64,000 nt of DNA from Closterium sp. Naga37s-1 (taxonomy: Eukaryota > Streptophyta > Zygnematophyceae > Desmidiales > Closteriaceae), in assembly GCA_947471745.1 (NCBI GenBank), contig CANJKZ010000117.1, positions 851,001 through 915,000 of the forward strand, given 5' to 3'. The translations under genes and the position numbers were made by a program. Below are positions 54,860-64,000 of the stretch, in pieces. Every line of letters starts with the position of its first letter. Position 1 is the first letter of the stretch. The notes beneath the pieces were generated by a model. It saw only the letters and a program-made list of their open reading frames with translations, searched no databases and was not told where the DNA came from.

Positions 54860-55975
54860 GTGCAGATTCACCAAGCAATCGGTGATTGAACGAGATAGTC
54901 TCTCCCCCCCACTGAAGATTCCAATCCTATTCTTACCTCACCATGCTGCATTCAGTTCAGCATAGCTCCTCCCGCTACAGCTGTAGCCTCCATGATCCAT
55001 CACGATCCCCCCCTTCCCTGTTGGTGTTCCCGTTCCCCCCCCCCTCACCATGCTGCGTTTAGTTCAGCATAGCTCTCTGCGCTCTTCCTGGTTGGCGTTC
55101 CCGTTCCCCCCCCCCCCCCCCCCTCCCCTCCCTCTGGGCCCCCCGCCTCTGCCTCCCCCTTCCCCGTAACCTGTGTCTCCTTCCTCCCCTGTGAACCCAC
55201 ATTGCCTTCATCACCGCAGGGTGCGTTCACCACCTGCTGTCGATCCGCTAACCGCCCAGTCCAGGTGTTTCGGGTCACTACGTTCAGTTCAGCACGTGTC
55301 GGCCGCAGATTCGCCGGACTAATGATCGGTGATCGAACGACATGAATCCTCTCTGCACCCGCACTATCGAGCTTTTCATTTTCACACCCTGCTGCGTCCA
55401 GTCTAGCTCACTCCGTTCAAGCTGTAGCCTCGGTCGTAGTCCCCTCCTTGCGTTACACGTATGCTCTTCCTGGTTCGCGTTCCCCCTCTCCTCCCTCCCC
55501 CTTGGGCCCCTGACCAGTAATCTGTGTCTCCTCCCTCCCTCCTCTGCCACACTGCATTCGTCCCCACAGGCCGCCTTTCGCCACCTGTTGTAGATCGTCT
55601 AACCGTTCCGGGTGTTCCGGGTGTTTCGGGTGGTCTTTCGGTTCTAAGCACGCGTCAGGAGCTGCAGATTCGCCAGACTATTGGTCGGTGATCGAATGAA
55701 ATGAGTCCTCTCTGCACCCGGACTACCAAGCTTGTCCTTTTCACATCCTGCTGCGTCCAGTCTGTTGTAGATCGTCTGACCGTTCCGGGAGTTTCGTGTC
55801 TTTCGGTTCTAAGCACGTGTGAGCTGCAGATTCGCCAGACTATATTGATCGGTGATTCAACCAGATTCGCCACCTCCTCTCTGCACCGGCACTATCAAGC
55901 CTTTCTTATTTACACCCTGCTGCGTCCACTCTAGCTCATTTCGATCAAGCTGTGATCAAGCCTGTCTTGGGACCT
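54860..55975 (+). repeat. Diverged tandem array, unit about 300 bp
   Basis: Repeated blocks: CTGCAGATTCGCCAGACTAT with ATCGGTGATCGAA, CCTCTCTGCACCSGCACTA, CACCCTGCTGCGTCCAGTCT and GTTGTAGATCGTCT, at about 55300-55600, 55660-55800 and 55815-55945; weaker copies lie to the left. Units differ by insertions and deletions. No coding. Confidence 0.7.
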
Positions 55976-56321
55976 TAGGCCGCTCCTTCCCTTCCTGGTC
56001 CCAAGACACGTGTGCCCTTTCTGGTTGGCGTCTTCCCTTCCTTTCTCCGCCCTCCCTTCCTCCCCCCTGGGCCCACCTGGCCCCGTAGCCCTCTGTCTCC
56101 ATTCTCCCTCCTGTAGCCACACAGTGTTCTAGGGAGTACGCACCCTCCCTCCTGTCTTCCCTCTTGGCCCGTCTTGTCCCGTCGAGCCCTCCTAGCCTCC
56201 CCGCTTCTCTTCCCCCCCCCTCCATCGCACCTGCCTGCTTTCTCCATTGTGCAGTGCTCCAGACGTTGGTGCCCTTGGCCTGTCTTCCTTGCCTTGTTGC
56301 CTCTCCTGGTTGGCGCTTCCC

Positions 56322-56361
56322 TTTGAGGTTGATTTTGAGAATTCTCAAAATCAACCTCAAA
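56322..56361. repeat. Perfect 40-bp palindrome between 56-bp direct repeats
   Basis: Self-complementary over 40 bases with centre GAATTC and arms TTTGAGGTTGATTTTGAG. It lies between two copies of a 56-base sequence starting GGTGCCCTTGGCC (56268-56323 and 56368-56423). The two copies are identical as far as I can read. Confidence 0.95.
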
Positions 56362-56909
56362 CAAAATGGTGCCCTTGGCCTGTCTTCCTTGCCTTGTTGC
56401 CTCTCCTGGTTGGCGCTTCCCTTCGCTCCCTCCTCCCCTCCCGTTCCCCCCAACCGCCCCAACCCCCTTTCCCTCTCCCGGCCTCCGTGGCCCTATAACC
56501 TGTCTTCTCTTTCTCCCCCCTGTATCCTCCCCCCGCGTTCCTTCCCACAGGTTGTTTCCCACAGGTCTCAGTCCGTTGCTTGCTCCTCCTGTCTGTGCGC
56601 GTGTGCGCCTCTTCTCTTCACTTCTATGCCATGCTTCCTAGGCTAGTGGTTCGATCCAGCCGTGCGCTTCTCCTTTTCCTTCCATGCCTCCTTGCTGCCT
56701 TGTCTCCCCTCTTAGGCGTTCCTCCCTGCTGTCATTGGCGTTCCCCTCCCCTCCCCTCCCCTGGGCCCCCCTGGCCCCATAACCTGTGTTCTCTCCGCGC
56801 TTCTTCCCCCGCCAGTCACACTCCCCACGTCCAGGCTGCGAGCTCTGCCACTCTTTCGCGGCCTTGCACTCCCTGCACCATTTCTGACTGCGCTGCCTTG
56901 TGCCCCGAG

Positions 56910-56936
56910 TTGACTTTTTAGTCGACTCAAAGTCAA
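56910..56936. repeat. Imperfect palindrome (core GTCGAC) between about 75-bp direct repeats
   Basis: Arms TTGACTTT and AAAGTCAA around TTAGTCGACTC. Direct repeats starting TCCAGGCTGCGAGCTCTGCC lie at 56830-56904 and 56941-57014. Confidence 0.85.
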
Positions 56937-58418
56937 CCCATCCAGGCTGCGAGCTCTGCCGCTCTTCGCGCCCTTGCACTCGCTGCACCATCTCTTCCTG
57001 CGCTGCCTTGTGCCTCTCCTCGCGCAGCTGCTCCTGCTCTCTTCCTGCATCTCCCCGCCCCTCCTTGGGCCCCCCTGGCCCCATAACCTGTGTTCTCTCC
57101 GCGTTTCTTCCCCCGCCAGTCACACTCCCCACGTCCAGGCTGCGATCTCTGCCGCTCTTCTTGGCCTTGCACTCCCTGCACCATTTCTGACCGCGCTGCC
57201 TTGTGCCTCTCCTCGCGCTGCTGCTCCTGCTCACTTCTTGCGTCTCCCCCGCCACCCTCTGCACAGGTCTGCTTCTGCGCTACACACCACTTCCGCTAAT
57301 TGTCGCTCCGTGCTCTTCTGTGCGTCCAGGACTCCAGGGCAGGGAGAGAGCGTGCTGAAGAGAGGGTAGGCTGCGCTGCTGAGACAAGCTTCCTGCTGTC
57401 GGCGCTTCTGTCAAGGCAACAGCTTCAGCTGAAACGAACACATGCGACTCAACAGGAGGACACATGGGAGGCGGAGGCGCTTGTGTTTGCAGGCTGAAAC
57501 CGGCGGCCAAGCGGCGGTTGTGTTGCGATCTATCACGAGAGGGTGTGTGGAGGAAGGAGGGGTGCTGGGCGAAAGCGAACGCGAGTGGGAGTGGCACGTG
57601 TCTGCTGGATGCACGTCTGCTCAGGCTGCAGCAGAAGACACACCCACCAACCCCCTATTTTGTTGCAGACCTAACGGCACGAGGACGAACGAGGGTGGGG
57701 CGGGGAGCGGTGTCGAATGGCGCATCTCTGCTGGCTGCACGTCTACTGGGACAACCACAGGCGGCGACGGGAGACACTCCCCATCCCCGTTTTCCGTGCA
57801 GGCTGAGACGCAAACGTCTTCGATGGGAGGCGGCGTGTCTGCTGTCTGCACGTCCGTTAAACAATCGCGGGCGCTGATGGGAAGACACGAGGGTGCGGGC
57901 TCGAGGGTAAATGCGCGTGGGGTGTGGGCGGCTGTAACGGAGTGGCGTGTGTTTACTGGGACGGCGACGGGAGACACTCGCCATCCCCCTTTGTCTGCAG
58001 TTAGTGAGTAAACGCAGTCGATCCGTGGAGTTGCGCGTCTGCTGTCTTCACATTCGCTGGGACAACCGCGCGCGCTGATGGGAAGACGCGCGTGGAGGTG
58101 AAGGGATGTGAAGAACGATTGGGAGAAGTAGAAGAGGCGACGCACGTGTGTGTGTGTGCTGATTGCACGTCTGTTGCGACAACCACAGGCGGGCAGCGAG
58201 AGACATCCACCAATTTCCTCTTTTGCAGGTTGAGGACATTCGGAGGCGCTTTTAAAGAGACAACGGGACGAGTTACAAACGAGTGAGGCGGGAATGAATA
58301 ACGCGTGCCTGGTATCTGCACGTCTGCTGGGACAACCACAGGCTGCACCGGGAGACACCCACCAACCACCCCTTATCTTGCACGATGAAGAAACACACAC
58401 AGATGCCTTCGAAAACTT

Positions 58419-58434
58419 TCGAGACGTCTCAAAA
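58419..58434. repeat. Palindrome (core GACGTC) between 37-bp direct repeats
   Basis: CGAGACGTCTCAAAA with GAGACGTCTC perfect. Direct repeats CACCCACCAACC... lie at 58356-58392 and 58437-58473 (35 of 37 identical). Confidence 0.85.
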
Positions 58435-58583
58435 CACACCCACCAACCGCCCCTTATCTTGCAGGATGAAGAACTAGCGAGGAACTATCGAGGAAGGTTG
58501 GTGCGGGGCTGTGCGCGTGTGTCTGCTGTCTACATGTCTGCTGGGACAACTGCAGGCGGAAGCGGGAGACACCTACCGAACCC

Positions 58584-58602
58584 TTTTTGAGAATTCTCAA
58601 AA
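58584..58602. repeat. 19-bp palindromic insert between 16-bp direct repeats
   Basis: TTTTTGAGAATTCTCAAAA with an 18-bp perfect palindrome. It is flanked exactly by GACACCTACCGAACCC at 58568-58583 and 58603-58618. Confidence 0.95.
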
Positions 58603-58796
58603 GACACCTACCGAACCCCGTTATTTTTGCAGGTCGTGAGACGGAAGGAAGTGTGAAGGATGTGTTAAGTGCGGTTGGTGGAGGTGATGCAGGGTGAAGG
58701 GCGAGCGATGTGAGAGATACGCACGTGTGTCTGCCATCTGCACGGCTGTTATGAACGCGCACGAGTCACACAAGGATGAACGCGCGCAGGGCCGTG

Positions 58797-58815
58797 CTTT
58801 TGAGGCGCCTCAAAA
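58797..58815. repeat. 19-bp palindromic insert between 6-bp direct repeats
   Basis: CTTTTGAGGCGCCTCAAAA, part of a 22-bp perfect palindrome 58796-58817. It is flanked exactly by GCCGTG at 58791-58796 and 58816-58821. Confidence 0.93.
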
Positions 58816-59389
58816 GCCGTGAGAGAGTCGATGTGCACGTTTGTTGGGACAACCGCGGGCCGCAACGGCAGACACCCACCCAATCCCCTTCTCTTGCAGG
58901 TCGTGAGTAGCAAGCAAGTGACAAATGACGGTCGCTGGAGGACGAGCGACGTGAGAGAGGGACGCGCGTGTTTGCTGTCGGCACGGCTGCAGGACCAAGA
59001 GTGCTGCTGCAAGGGGAAGACATGTGCGGAAGGGAGGCGTGCGGGCGACGAGCGTCTATGTGGACTGGAAACGCCGGCGAGTGCGAACGTGAGTGGGATA
59101 GAGTGGCGAATGGCTGGTTGCTGTCTGCACGTCTGCTGGGACAACCGCAGGCTGCAACGGATGGGAGGAATCCACGCAATCCCCTTCTCTTGCAGTTTTT
59201 GAAGAGAGGAGCTCGCTGGGTGTGGGATGGAGTACCATGCACGTCTGCATATCTGCACGACATCCTCTGCATGTCCCACATCTGGTCGCCTGGTCTGCTG
59301 CAACACGGTGGGCTGGGTAGGGTGCACGTCTTGGTCCACAAGTCTTCACGTCTAGGCGTCTGCATGTCTGAGCTTGGCGCTGATGGGAT

Positions 59390-59960
59390 GGCACTCGCAC
59401 TGGTCTGAGAAAGCGGTGCAGCGTCTCATGTTTTCTTCTCTTGTTTGTATCCGTGCACTTGGAGCAAGCACTGTGGGGCATGCTGCAGCCTGGTCTGAGA
59501 AAGTGGTGAGGGAATTTGTCAAGGGTGTGCTTCCCTGCTTCTCTTCTGTGACTGCAGCATCTCATGTTTTCCTGGTTCTCTCCTGCTTCTTTGCAGTGTC
59601 TCATGCAGTCGGGATGGACTAGCAGCTTTTCTGGCACTTGGATTGGAGCTGCAGCCTGGTCTAAGAAAGCGGTGAGTGGAATTTGTCAAGGGTGTGCTTT
59701 CCTGCTTTTCTTCTGTGACTGCAGCGTCTCATGTTTTCTTCTCTTGTTTGTATCCGTGCACTTGGGAGCAAGCACTGGGCATGCTGCACCCTGGTCTGAG
59801 AAAGCGGTGCAGCGTCGCATGTTTTCCTCTGTTGTTTGTATCCGTGCACTTGGAGCAAGCACTGTGGGGCATGCTGCACCCTGGTCTAAGAAAGCGGTGA
59901 GTGGAATGTGTCAAGGGTGTGCTTCCCTGCTTCTCTTCTGTGATTGGAGCGTCGCAGGTT
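59390..59960 (+). repeat. Tandem exon-like units with both acceptor and donor consensus
   Basis: About five units. A typical unit is TGTGACTGCAG|CGTCTCATG, then TTGTTTGTATCCGTGCACTT and GGCATGCTGCACCCTGG, then TCTGAGAAAGCG|GTGAGTGG. Acceptor and donor consensus bracket roughly 100 bases in each. Units begin near 59416, 59551, 59722, 59808 and 59947. Either an exon plus flanks amplified in tandem or a chance resemblance; no protein family is recognised. Confidence 0.65.
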
Positions 59961-60062
59961 TTCTTCTTTTGTTTGTGGGCGTGCTGTTGTGCAGAGAATG
60001 AAGATGACCAGCTGTGTGGGGGGCATGTGGGTGTGTCCATGTGTGTGGGGGCATGTGGGTGT

Positions 60063-60258
60063 GCATCAACCTTCCATCTGCATCAACCTTCCATCTGCAT
60101 CAACCTTCCATCTGCATCAACCTTCCATCTGCATCAACCTTCCATCTGCATCAACCTTCCATCTGCATCAACCTTCCATCTGCATCAACCTTCCATCTGC
60201 ATCAACCTTCCATCTGCATCAACCTTCCATCAGCATCAACCTTCCATCTGCATCAACC
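60063..60258 (+). repeat. 17-bp minisatellite CTTCCATCTGCATCAAC
   Basis: About eleven units, nearly perfect; one unit has CAG for CTG. It is followed by related CATCAACC/TCATCTACC units to 60320. No spacers, so it is not a CRISPR-like array. Confidence 0.95.
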
Positions 60259-60479
60259 TGCAACTACCCACCATCAACCTTTCATCTACCCACCATCAAC
60301 CTTTCATCTACCCACCATCTGCATAACCTGCATAAACTTTCTCAGCATTACTGTACCATCTGCATCAACAGTTTTCGCATGTGGCTCAGCTTTCAGTTTG
60401 CTTTGCATCTGTTTTGTGTGTGTAGCAAGACAGTTACGCCCTGGTGTTTTGGGGAGCCTTAGCAATAGGGCTTATTCTG

Positions 60480-60960
60480 TTATCCAACGATTGCACCAGC
60501 AATGATTTTTTAGGCGTCTCAAAAGGAATTTTAAGGCAATTTTTTATGCGCCTAAAAAAACAGCACAGCGAAACCAGAGGCGAGCCATATCCAACGAAAA
60601 CCACCATGCTTGCTCCTTCACTTGTTGGAGTTGATGACTCCAACTGTCCATGGAATATTCACCACACGCACCAACAAAGAGGCAAAGGAAAACCAGAGAG
60701 GCGCCACAACCAACGAATGCACCAGCAATGCGTACGTTACATGCCTACATGGGCTGAGAAAGACAGATGGTATGGACAGACTATGGAATATGGGTCATAA
60801 AAATGGTACACAACGCGTGCTCCTGACAAGTCTTGAACCTCCACATGAAAGGGAGCAGAACACGAAACAGGTGGCCACAACCAACGAATGCACCACAAAC
60901 GCAGCAGCGAAAGATAGTAGTTTGCATGGGTACCTGGGTGAATGAATAGAATATGCTCAT
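60480..60960 (+). repeat. Repeats of CCAACGAATGCACCAGC with two imperfect palindromes
   Basis: CAACGAWTGCACCASCAATG at 60485, 60712 and (variant) 60883. Between 60506 and 60560 lie TTTTTTAGGCGTCTCAAAA and TTTTTTATGCGCCTAAAAAA, two members of the palindrome family. No gene. Confidence 0.7.
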
Positions 60961-61189
60961 AAGCTGAACGACATTGCTTCCCGTCCTGCATTGGCACAAG
61001 AGACCAGGAGACACCACCAGGCGAACATCCCACAAACAAGAAGACCAAGGCAACAGTTGCAAAATGCACCAGCGCAGGATGCTTTAGGCAGCTAGCTGGG
61101 AAGTTGGTTTCACTCACGTTATTTCCACTGTGCACTTCAGGAAAATCGCGTTCAGATCCGCTGGTAGACATCCTACCGTGACACATAGC

Positions 61190-63240
61190 ACTAACAAGAA
61201 ACGCCAAGCAAAGACCGGCACAAGAAACGCAGGTAATGCCTGGAAGCACATCTACCTGGGCAGATATTAATCCCAGTATGGAAAAAGGAGATGGAAGGAA
61301 AGGATTGAACCCCGAAGCCCACTAACGGGATGGGGGAGGGAGAGGGCATGGCATGGCACAGGACGTGCAGGTATGGCAGGTACAAGCAGGCAGGGAAGAG
61401 GCTGCGCATCGGAAAGGAAGTTGCAGCAGAGAACAGAGACCTGGAAGGTACAATCAGGCAGGCAAGGGGCGGGAGATGGCAGAGAACGCAGACCTGGCAG
61501 GTGCAAGCAGGCAGGGAAGAGGCTCCGCAACTGCTTGGCGGAGTCTTCACCTGCAGCTTGCTTGAGATGATTCACAAGTTGAAGTTAAGCTGCTGTGGTG
61601 CTGGCAGGGCAACAACAACCAAGCAAACGGGGTAGAAGGAAGCACAGAAGGGGAAAGCGTTAGTCCCCAGTGCCCCGTATGGGGATGGGGGGAGGCGGGA
61701 GATGGCAAAGGACGCAGATCTGGCAGGCACAAGCACGTTTGGGAAGGAAGGCGGAAGACACAGGTCGATGCCTACACGCAACGATGGTTTAGGGTCTCGA
61801 ATCTAAAGAGTAGGTGGAAGCATACGAGTAGAAACGGTGGAAGCGTGCAGGAATGGAGACAAAAGAGAAGTGAGTTGTCTGATATTCCACTGCTTCGCGA
61901 ATCTTAAACTGCTGTGGTGCTGGCAAGGCAGCCACGGCAAAGGAAACGGGCTGGAAAGAAGCACGGAATGGACGAGCGTTACACTCCAGAGCCCCCCCTA
62001 AGCGGGTGGGGGAGGGGAGGGAGTGGAAGAGGAAGCAGGCCTGGCAGGCAGGTACCACCCGGCTGCAAATGGCCGGCAGAAGGGAGAGGAACACGGGTCC
62101 GAAGGCTACAAGTAACGATGGAAGATAGGTAGAGGACGAGTAGAAGAGTTGGAAGTGTGCAAGGAAGAGTGAACTGTGAAGAAGCCGGCTTCAAAGGGAC
62201 GGCAGAAGGGAGAGGAACAGAGGTCCGACGGCTACAAGTAACGATGGAAGAGTGCCTGGGAGCAGGGAGAGGAGCAGGTAGATGACGAGTAGGAAAGTTG
62301 CAAGTGTGCAAGGAACAGTGAACAGTAAAGATCAAGCACAAGTGAGTCTCCTCGACATCCAGTGCTTGGCGAATCTTGAGCTGGGGCTTGCAGAGCGTGC
62401 AGCACACCACCTCCCAAGCTGCTGTGGTGCTGGCAGGGCAACAACAGGCAAGTAGCCGCGCTAGAGGGGAGAACGGAACGCAGAGCGTTAAACCCCCGAG
62501 CCTCGTACTGGGATGGGGGAGGGGGGGAGTAGGCAAGAGGATGCAGACCTGGCAGGTACAAGCAGGTTTGGAGGGAGAAGCAGGTTTGGAGGGAAAAGGC
62601 ACCGGTCCGAAAGGTACAAATAGAGATGGAAGGGTGGCTGGGAGCAGGGAGGAGACGACTAGAAACGGTGGAAACGGGCAGAGCAGTAAAGAGGACGGAC
62701 AAGTGAGTTGCCTGAATATCCACTGCTGGGCGAGCCTTGAGCTGGGCCTTGATTAAGCGAGTGACACGCCATCTCCGAAGCTGCAGTGGTGCTGGCAGGG
62801 CAAGCACAGGCAAGCGAGCGGGCTAGAGGAAGCACTGAATAGGGGATGGGGGAGGGACAGGAGATGGCAGAAGATCTGGCAGGTTGGGAAGGAAACACAG
62901 AAGGGACAGAGGAACACCAAGTCCAGAGCGCAACACGTTAGTGATGAATAGCTTGGAGTGGGTAGTAGACGAGAACGGAAAGCTTAAACGCGCAGAAACA
63001 ACAAAGGGGAACGACAAGTGGGTGGCAGGTATATCCTATCTTAGGATACTCATTGCTTGAATAGTCATGGGCTGCGGCCCAGTTGAGCATGTGACACATT
63101 AGCTTCAGCTGCTGTGGTGCTGGCAGGCAACCACAGCCAAGCGAACTTGCACCCGAACGCAGCTATGGGAAGGCAGCTTTAGGCGGGTGGAGGGAGGGAA
63201 TGAAGAAAAGTCTTGTAAGTGCAAAACCAGAATCATCAAA
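61190..63240 (+). repeat. Satellite-like tandem array, unit about 320-360 bp
   Basis: Anchor GCTGTGGTGCTGGCAGGGCA (variants) at 61595, 61914, 62421, 62783 and 63111; spacing 319, 507, 362 and 328. Each unit also carries a GGCAGGTACAAGCAGG block and CACTGCTTGGCGAATCTTGAGC. The long unit (61914-62421) contains an internal duplication (GGCTACAAGTAACGATGGAAG at 62104 and 62230). No protein coding. Confidence 0.8.
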
Positions 63241-63327
63241 TACTTGCCAGGCGAACTAGCACCCGAACTTGCCAAGTCCTGGGCTGGGGCTTGCTTGCGC
63301 ATGTGACGCACTACTTGAAGCAGCTAC

Positions 63328-63690
63328 ACCACTGGCAGGACAGGAAAACCCACAGTGATGCACACGAACTTGAGGGGGAGATAGGAAGGGAAGGAGGAGC
63401 GTTGAGAACCCTAAACCCCCCCAAGTGATATAAGTGTGTTTTGAGACGTCTCAAAACACAGCAGCCACACCACTGGCAGGAAAACCCACAGTGATGCACA
63501 CGAACTTGAGGGGGAGATAGGAAGGAGGGAGCATTGAGAACCCGAAACCCCCCCAAGTGATATAAGTGTGTTTTGAGACGTCTCACAACACAGCAGCTGC
63601 ACCACGGGCAGGAAAACCCACAGTGATGCACACGAGCTTGAGGGGGAGATAGGAAGGAAGGAGCGTTGAGAACCCTAACCCCCCCGAAGG
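63328..63690 (+). repeat. Three tandem units of about 135 bp separated by palindromes
   Basis: Unit starts CCACTGGCAGGAAAACCCAC and includes CACACGAACTTGAGGGGGAG and CCCCCCAAGTGATATAAG. Units 1 and 2 are each followed by the palindrome described in the next entry; unit 3 is not. Confidence 0.9.
63435..63592. repeat. Two 26-bp palindromes (core GACGTC) between tandem units
   Basis: 63435-63460 is a perfect 26-bp palindrome with arms TGTGTTTTGAGAC. 63567-63592 is the same with one changed pair (CTCACAAC). They lie at the junctions of the 135-bp units. Confidence 0.95.
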
Positions 63691-63792
63691 GGAATGAGGG
63701 CGGGGTGGGAGCAGCAGCAAGAGGGGAGTGAGAGTAGGGAGCTAGCAGCGGCAAGATGAAATTCGACCAGATAGTGAAGTGCTGAATTGTAA

Positions 63793-64000
63793 AATCCTTG
63801 ACAAGTAACATCCTTGAGGGGATCTTGACGGCGCTGCTAAGCAGGCAAGTCGACTGTTTGAGAGAGTCTTCGGCTGGGGCAAGCCCATAACCACCGAAAG
63901 GAATTCGGTGAAGTAATTTAAGTAACATCTGGGAGGGGATCTTGACGGCGCTCCCAACTAGTCAAGTCGACTGCTTGAGAGAGTATTGAGCTGGGGATTG
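63793..64000 (+). repeat. Tandem duplication of about 120 bp running off the window
   Basis: GGGGATCTTGACGGCGCT, CAAGTCGACTG and TTGAGAGAGT recur at 63817 and 63937 in the same order. The second copy continues to the window end. Confidence 0.8.

Larger units (their letters stand above)
55976..57260 (+). repeat. Tandem-duplicated exon-like segments with acceptor sites
   Basis: Blocks recur: TTGGCGCTTCCCTT at 56306 and 56410; GGGCCCCCCTGGCCCCATAA at 56763 and 57068; and a 75-base block starting CCAGGCTGCGAGCTCTGCC at 56831, 56942 and 57135. Each of the last set is next to a pyrimidine tract with CCCCGCCAG|T, an acceptor-like site. Two of the palindromes described below separate direct repeats here. 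Confidence 0.7.
57580..59190 (+). repeat. About nine dispersed-tandem units ending in splice-acceptor-like TTTTGCAG
   Basis: Core CTGCTGGGACAACCACAGG (variants) at about 57749, 58057, 58178, 58327, 58540, 58844 and 59137, with weaker ones at 57612 and 57955. Each core is followed within 30-60 bases by ACGGGAGACACCCACCAA and then a pyrimidine run ending TTGCAG. Spacing is irregular (about 120-300 bp). The stretch is not open in one frame, so the units look like copies of an intron-acceptor edge rather than protein repeats. Confidence 0.75.

Noticed and set aside
57442..60010. Cys/Thr-rich open frames such as 57442-58011
   Set aside because: They follow the tandem units, change frame between units and show no domain; more likely noncoding repeats.
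60063..60258. CRISPR-like array
   Set aside because: Head-to-tail 17-bp repeats without spacers, in a eukaryotic context.

Overview
This is a eukaryotic nuclear window. It has spliced genes with GT-AG introns, nested LTR retrotransposons, a hAT transposon and long tandem-repeat tracts. The partial BRR2 helicase matches the plant form, and a STIG1-type cysteine-rich secreted protein plus plant-style Copia elements (initiator-Met tRNA primer sites) point to the green-plant lineage. A streptophyte alga (zygnematophyte, for example Closterium-like) is my best guess, held with low to moderate confidence.

Layout. 1-8942 (+): the 3' half of a BRR2 spliceosomal helicase gene. Its introns are filled with truncated copies of the neighbouring exon edges, and one intron carries a decayed 2.6 kb hAT element. 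9358-14735: a short LTR fragment and a rearranged Copia element (Copia-A) with an internal inversion, joined to the 5' end of a Ty3/gypsy element on the minus strand (to 15871). 17171-18879 (-): an intact three-exon gene for a secreted protein with a 12-residue Gly/Ser/Asn repeat and a C-terminal STIG1-like domain. 20129-30341: an inverted pair of LTR-like repeats. The left copy is broken by a tRNA-like SINE fragment and a complete 723 bp non-autonomous LTR element (TRIM-1). Between the pair lies a young 7.4 kb Copia element (Copia-B). 30586-33345: zinc-knuckle and gag remnants. 33870-48459 (-): three nested elements; an old Copia-D, with Copia-C (target-site duplication TGGGT) inside its LTR, and TRIM-2 (target-site duplication AGACT) inside the pol of Copia-C. 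48460-64000: no convincing gene, apart from one candidate first exon near 54120. The region is built from minisatellites, a kilobase pyrimidine tract and many tandemly duplicated exon-like units.

Two unexplained patterns stand out. First, the BRR2 introns contain serial 'echoes' of exon edges: copies of the exon end plus donor lie next to donors, and copies of the acceptor plus exon start lie next to acceptors. Second, the 50-64 kb region carries a family of short palindromes of the form TTTTGAG-NNNN-CTCAAAA with a self-complementary core. Most of them sit exactly between two copies of a direct repeat.

The Copia elements share unusually short LTRs (about 110-143 bp), a tRNA-iMet primer site, and a GC-rich tandem-repeat leader. 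The two TRIMs keep only LTRs, primer site, leader and polypurine tract, so they probably depend on the autonomous elements. Several coding breaks fall in homopolymer runs and could be sequencing errors. No computation was run; all coordinates come from reading the sequence by eye.
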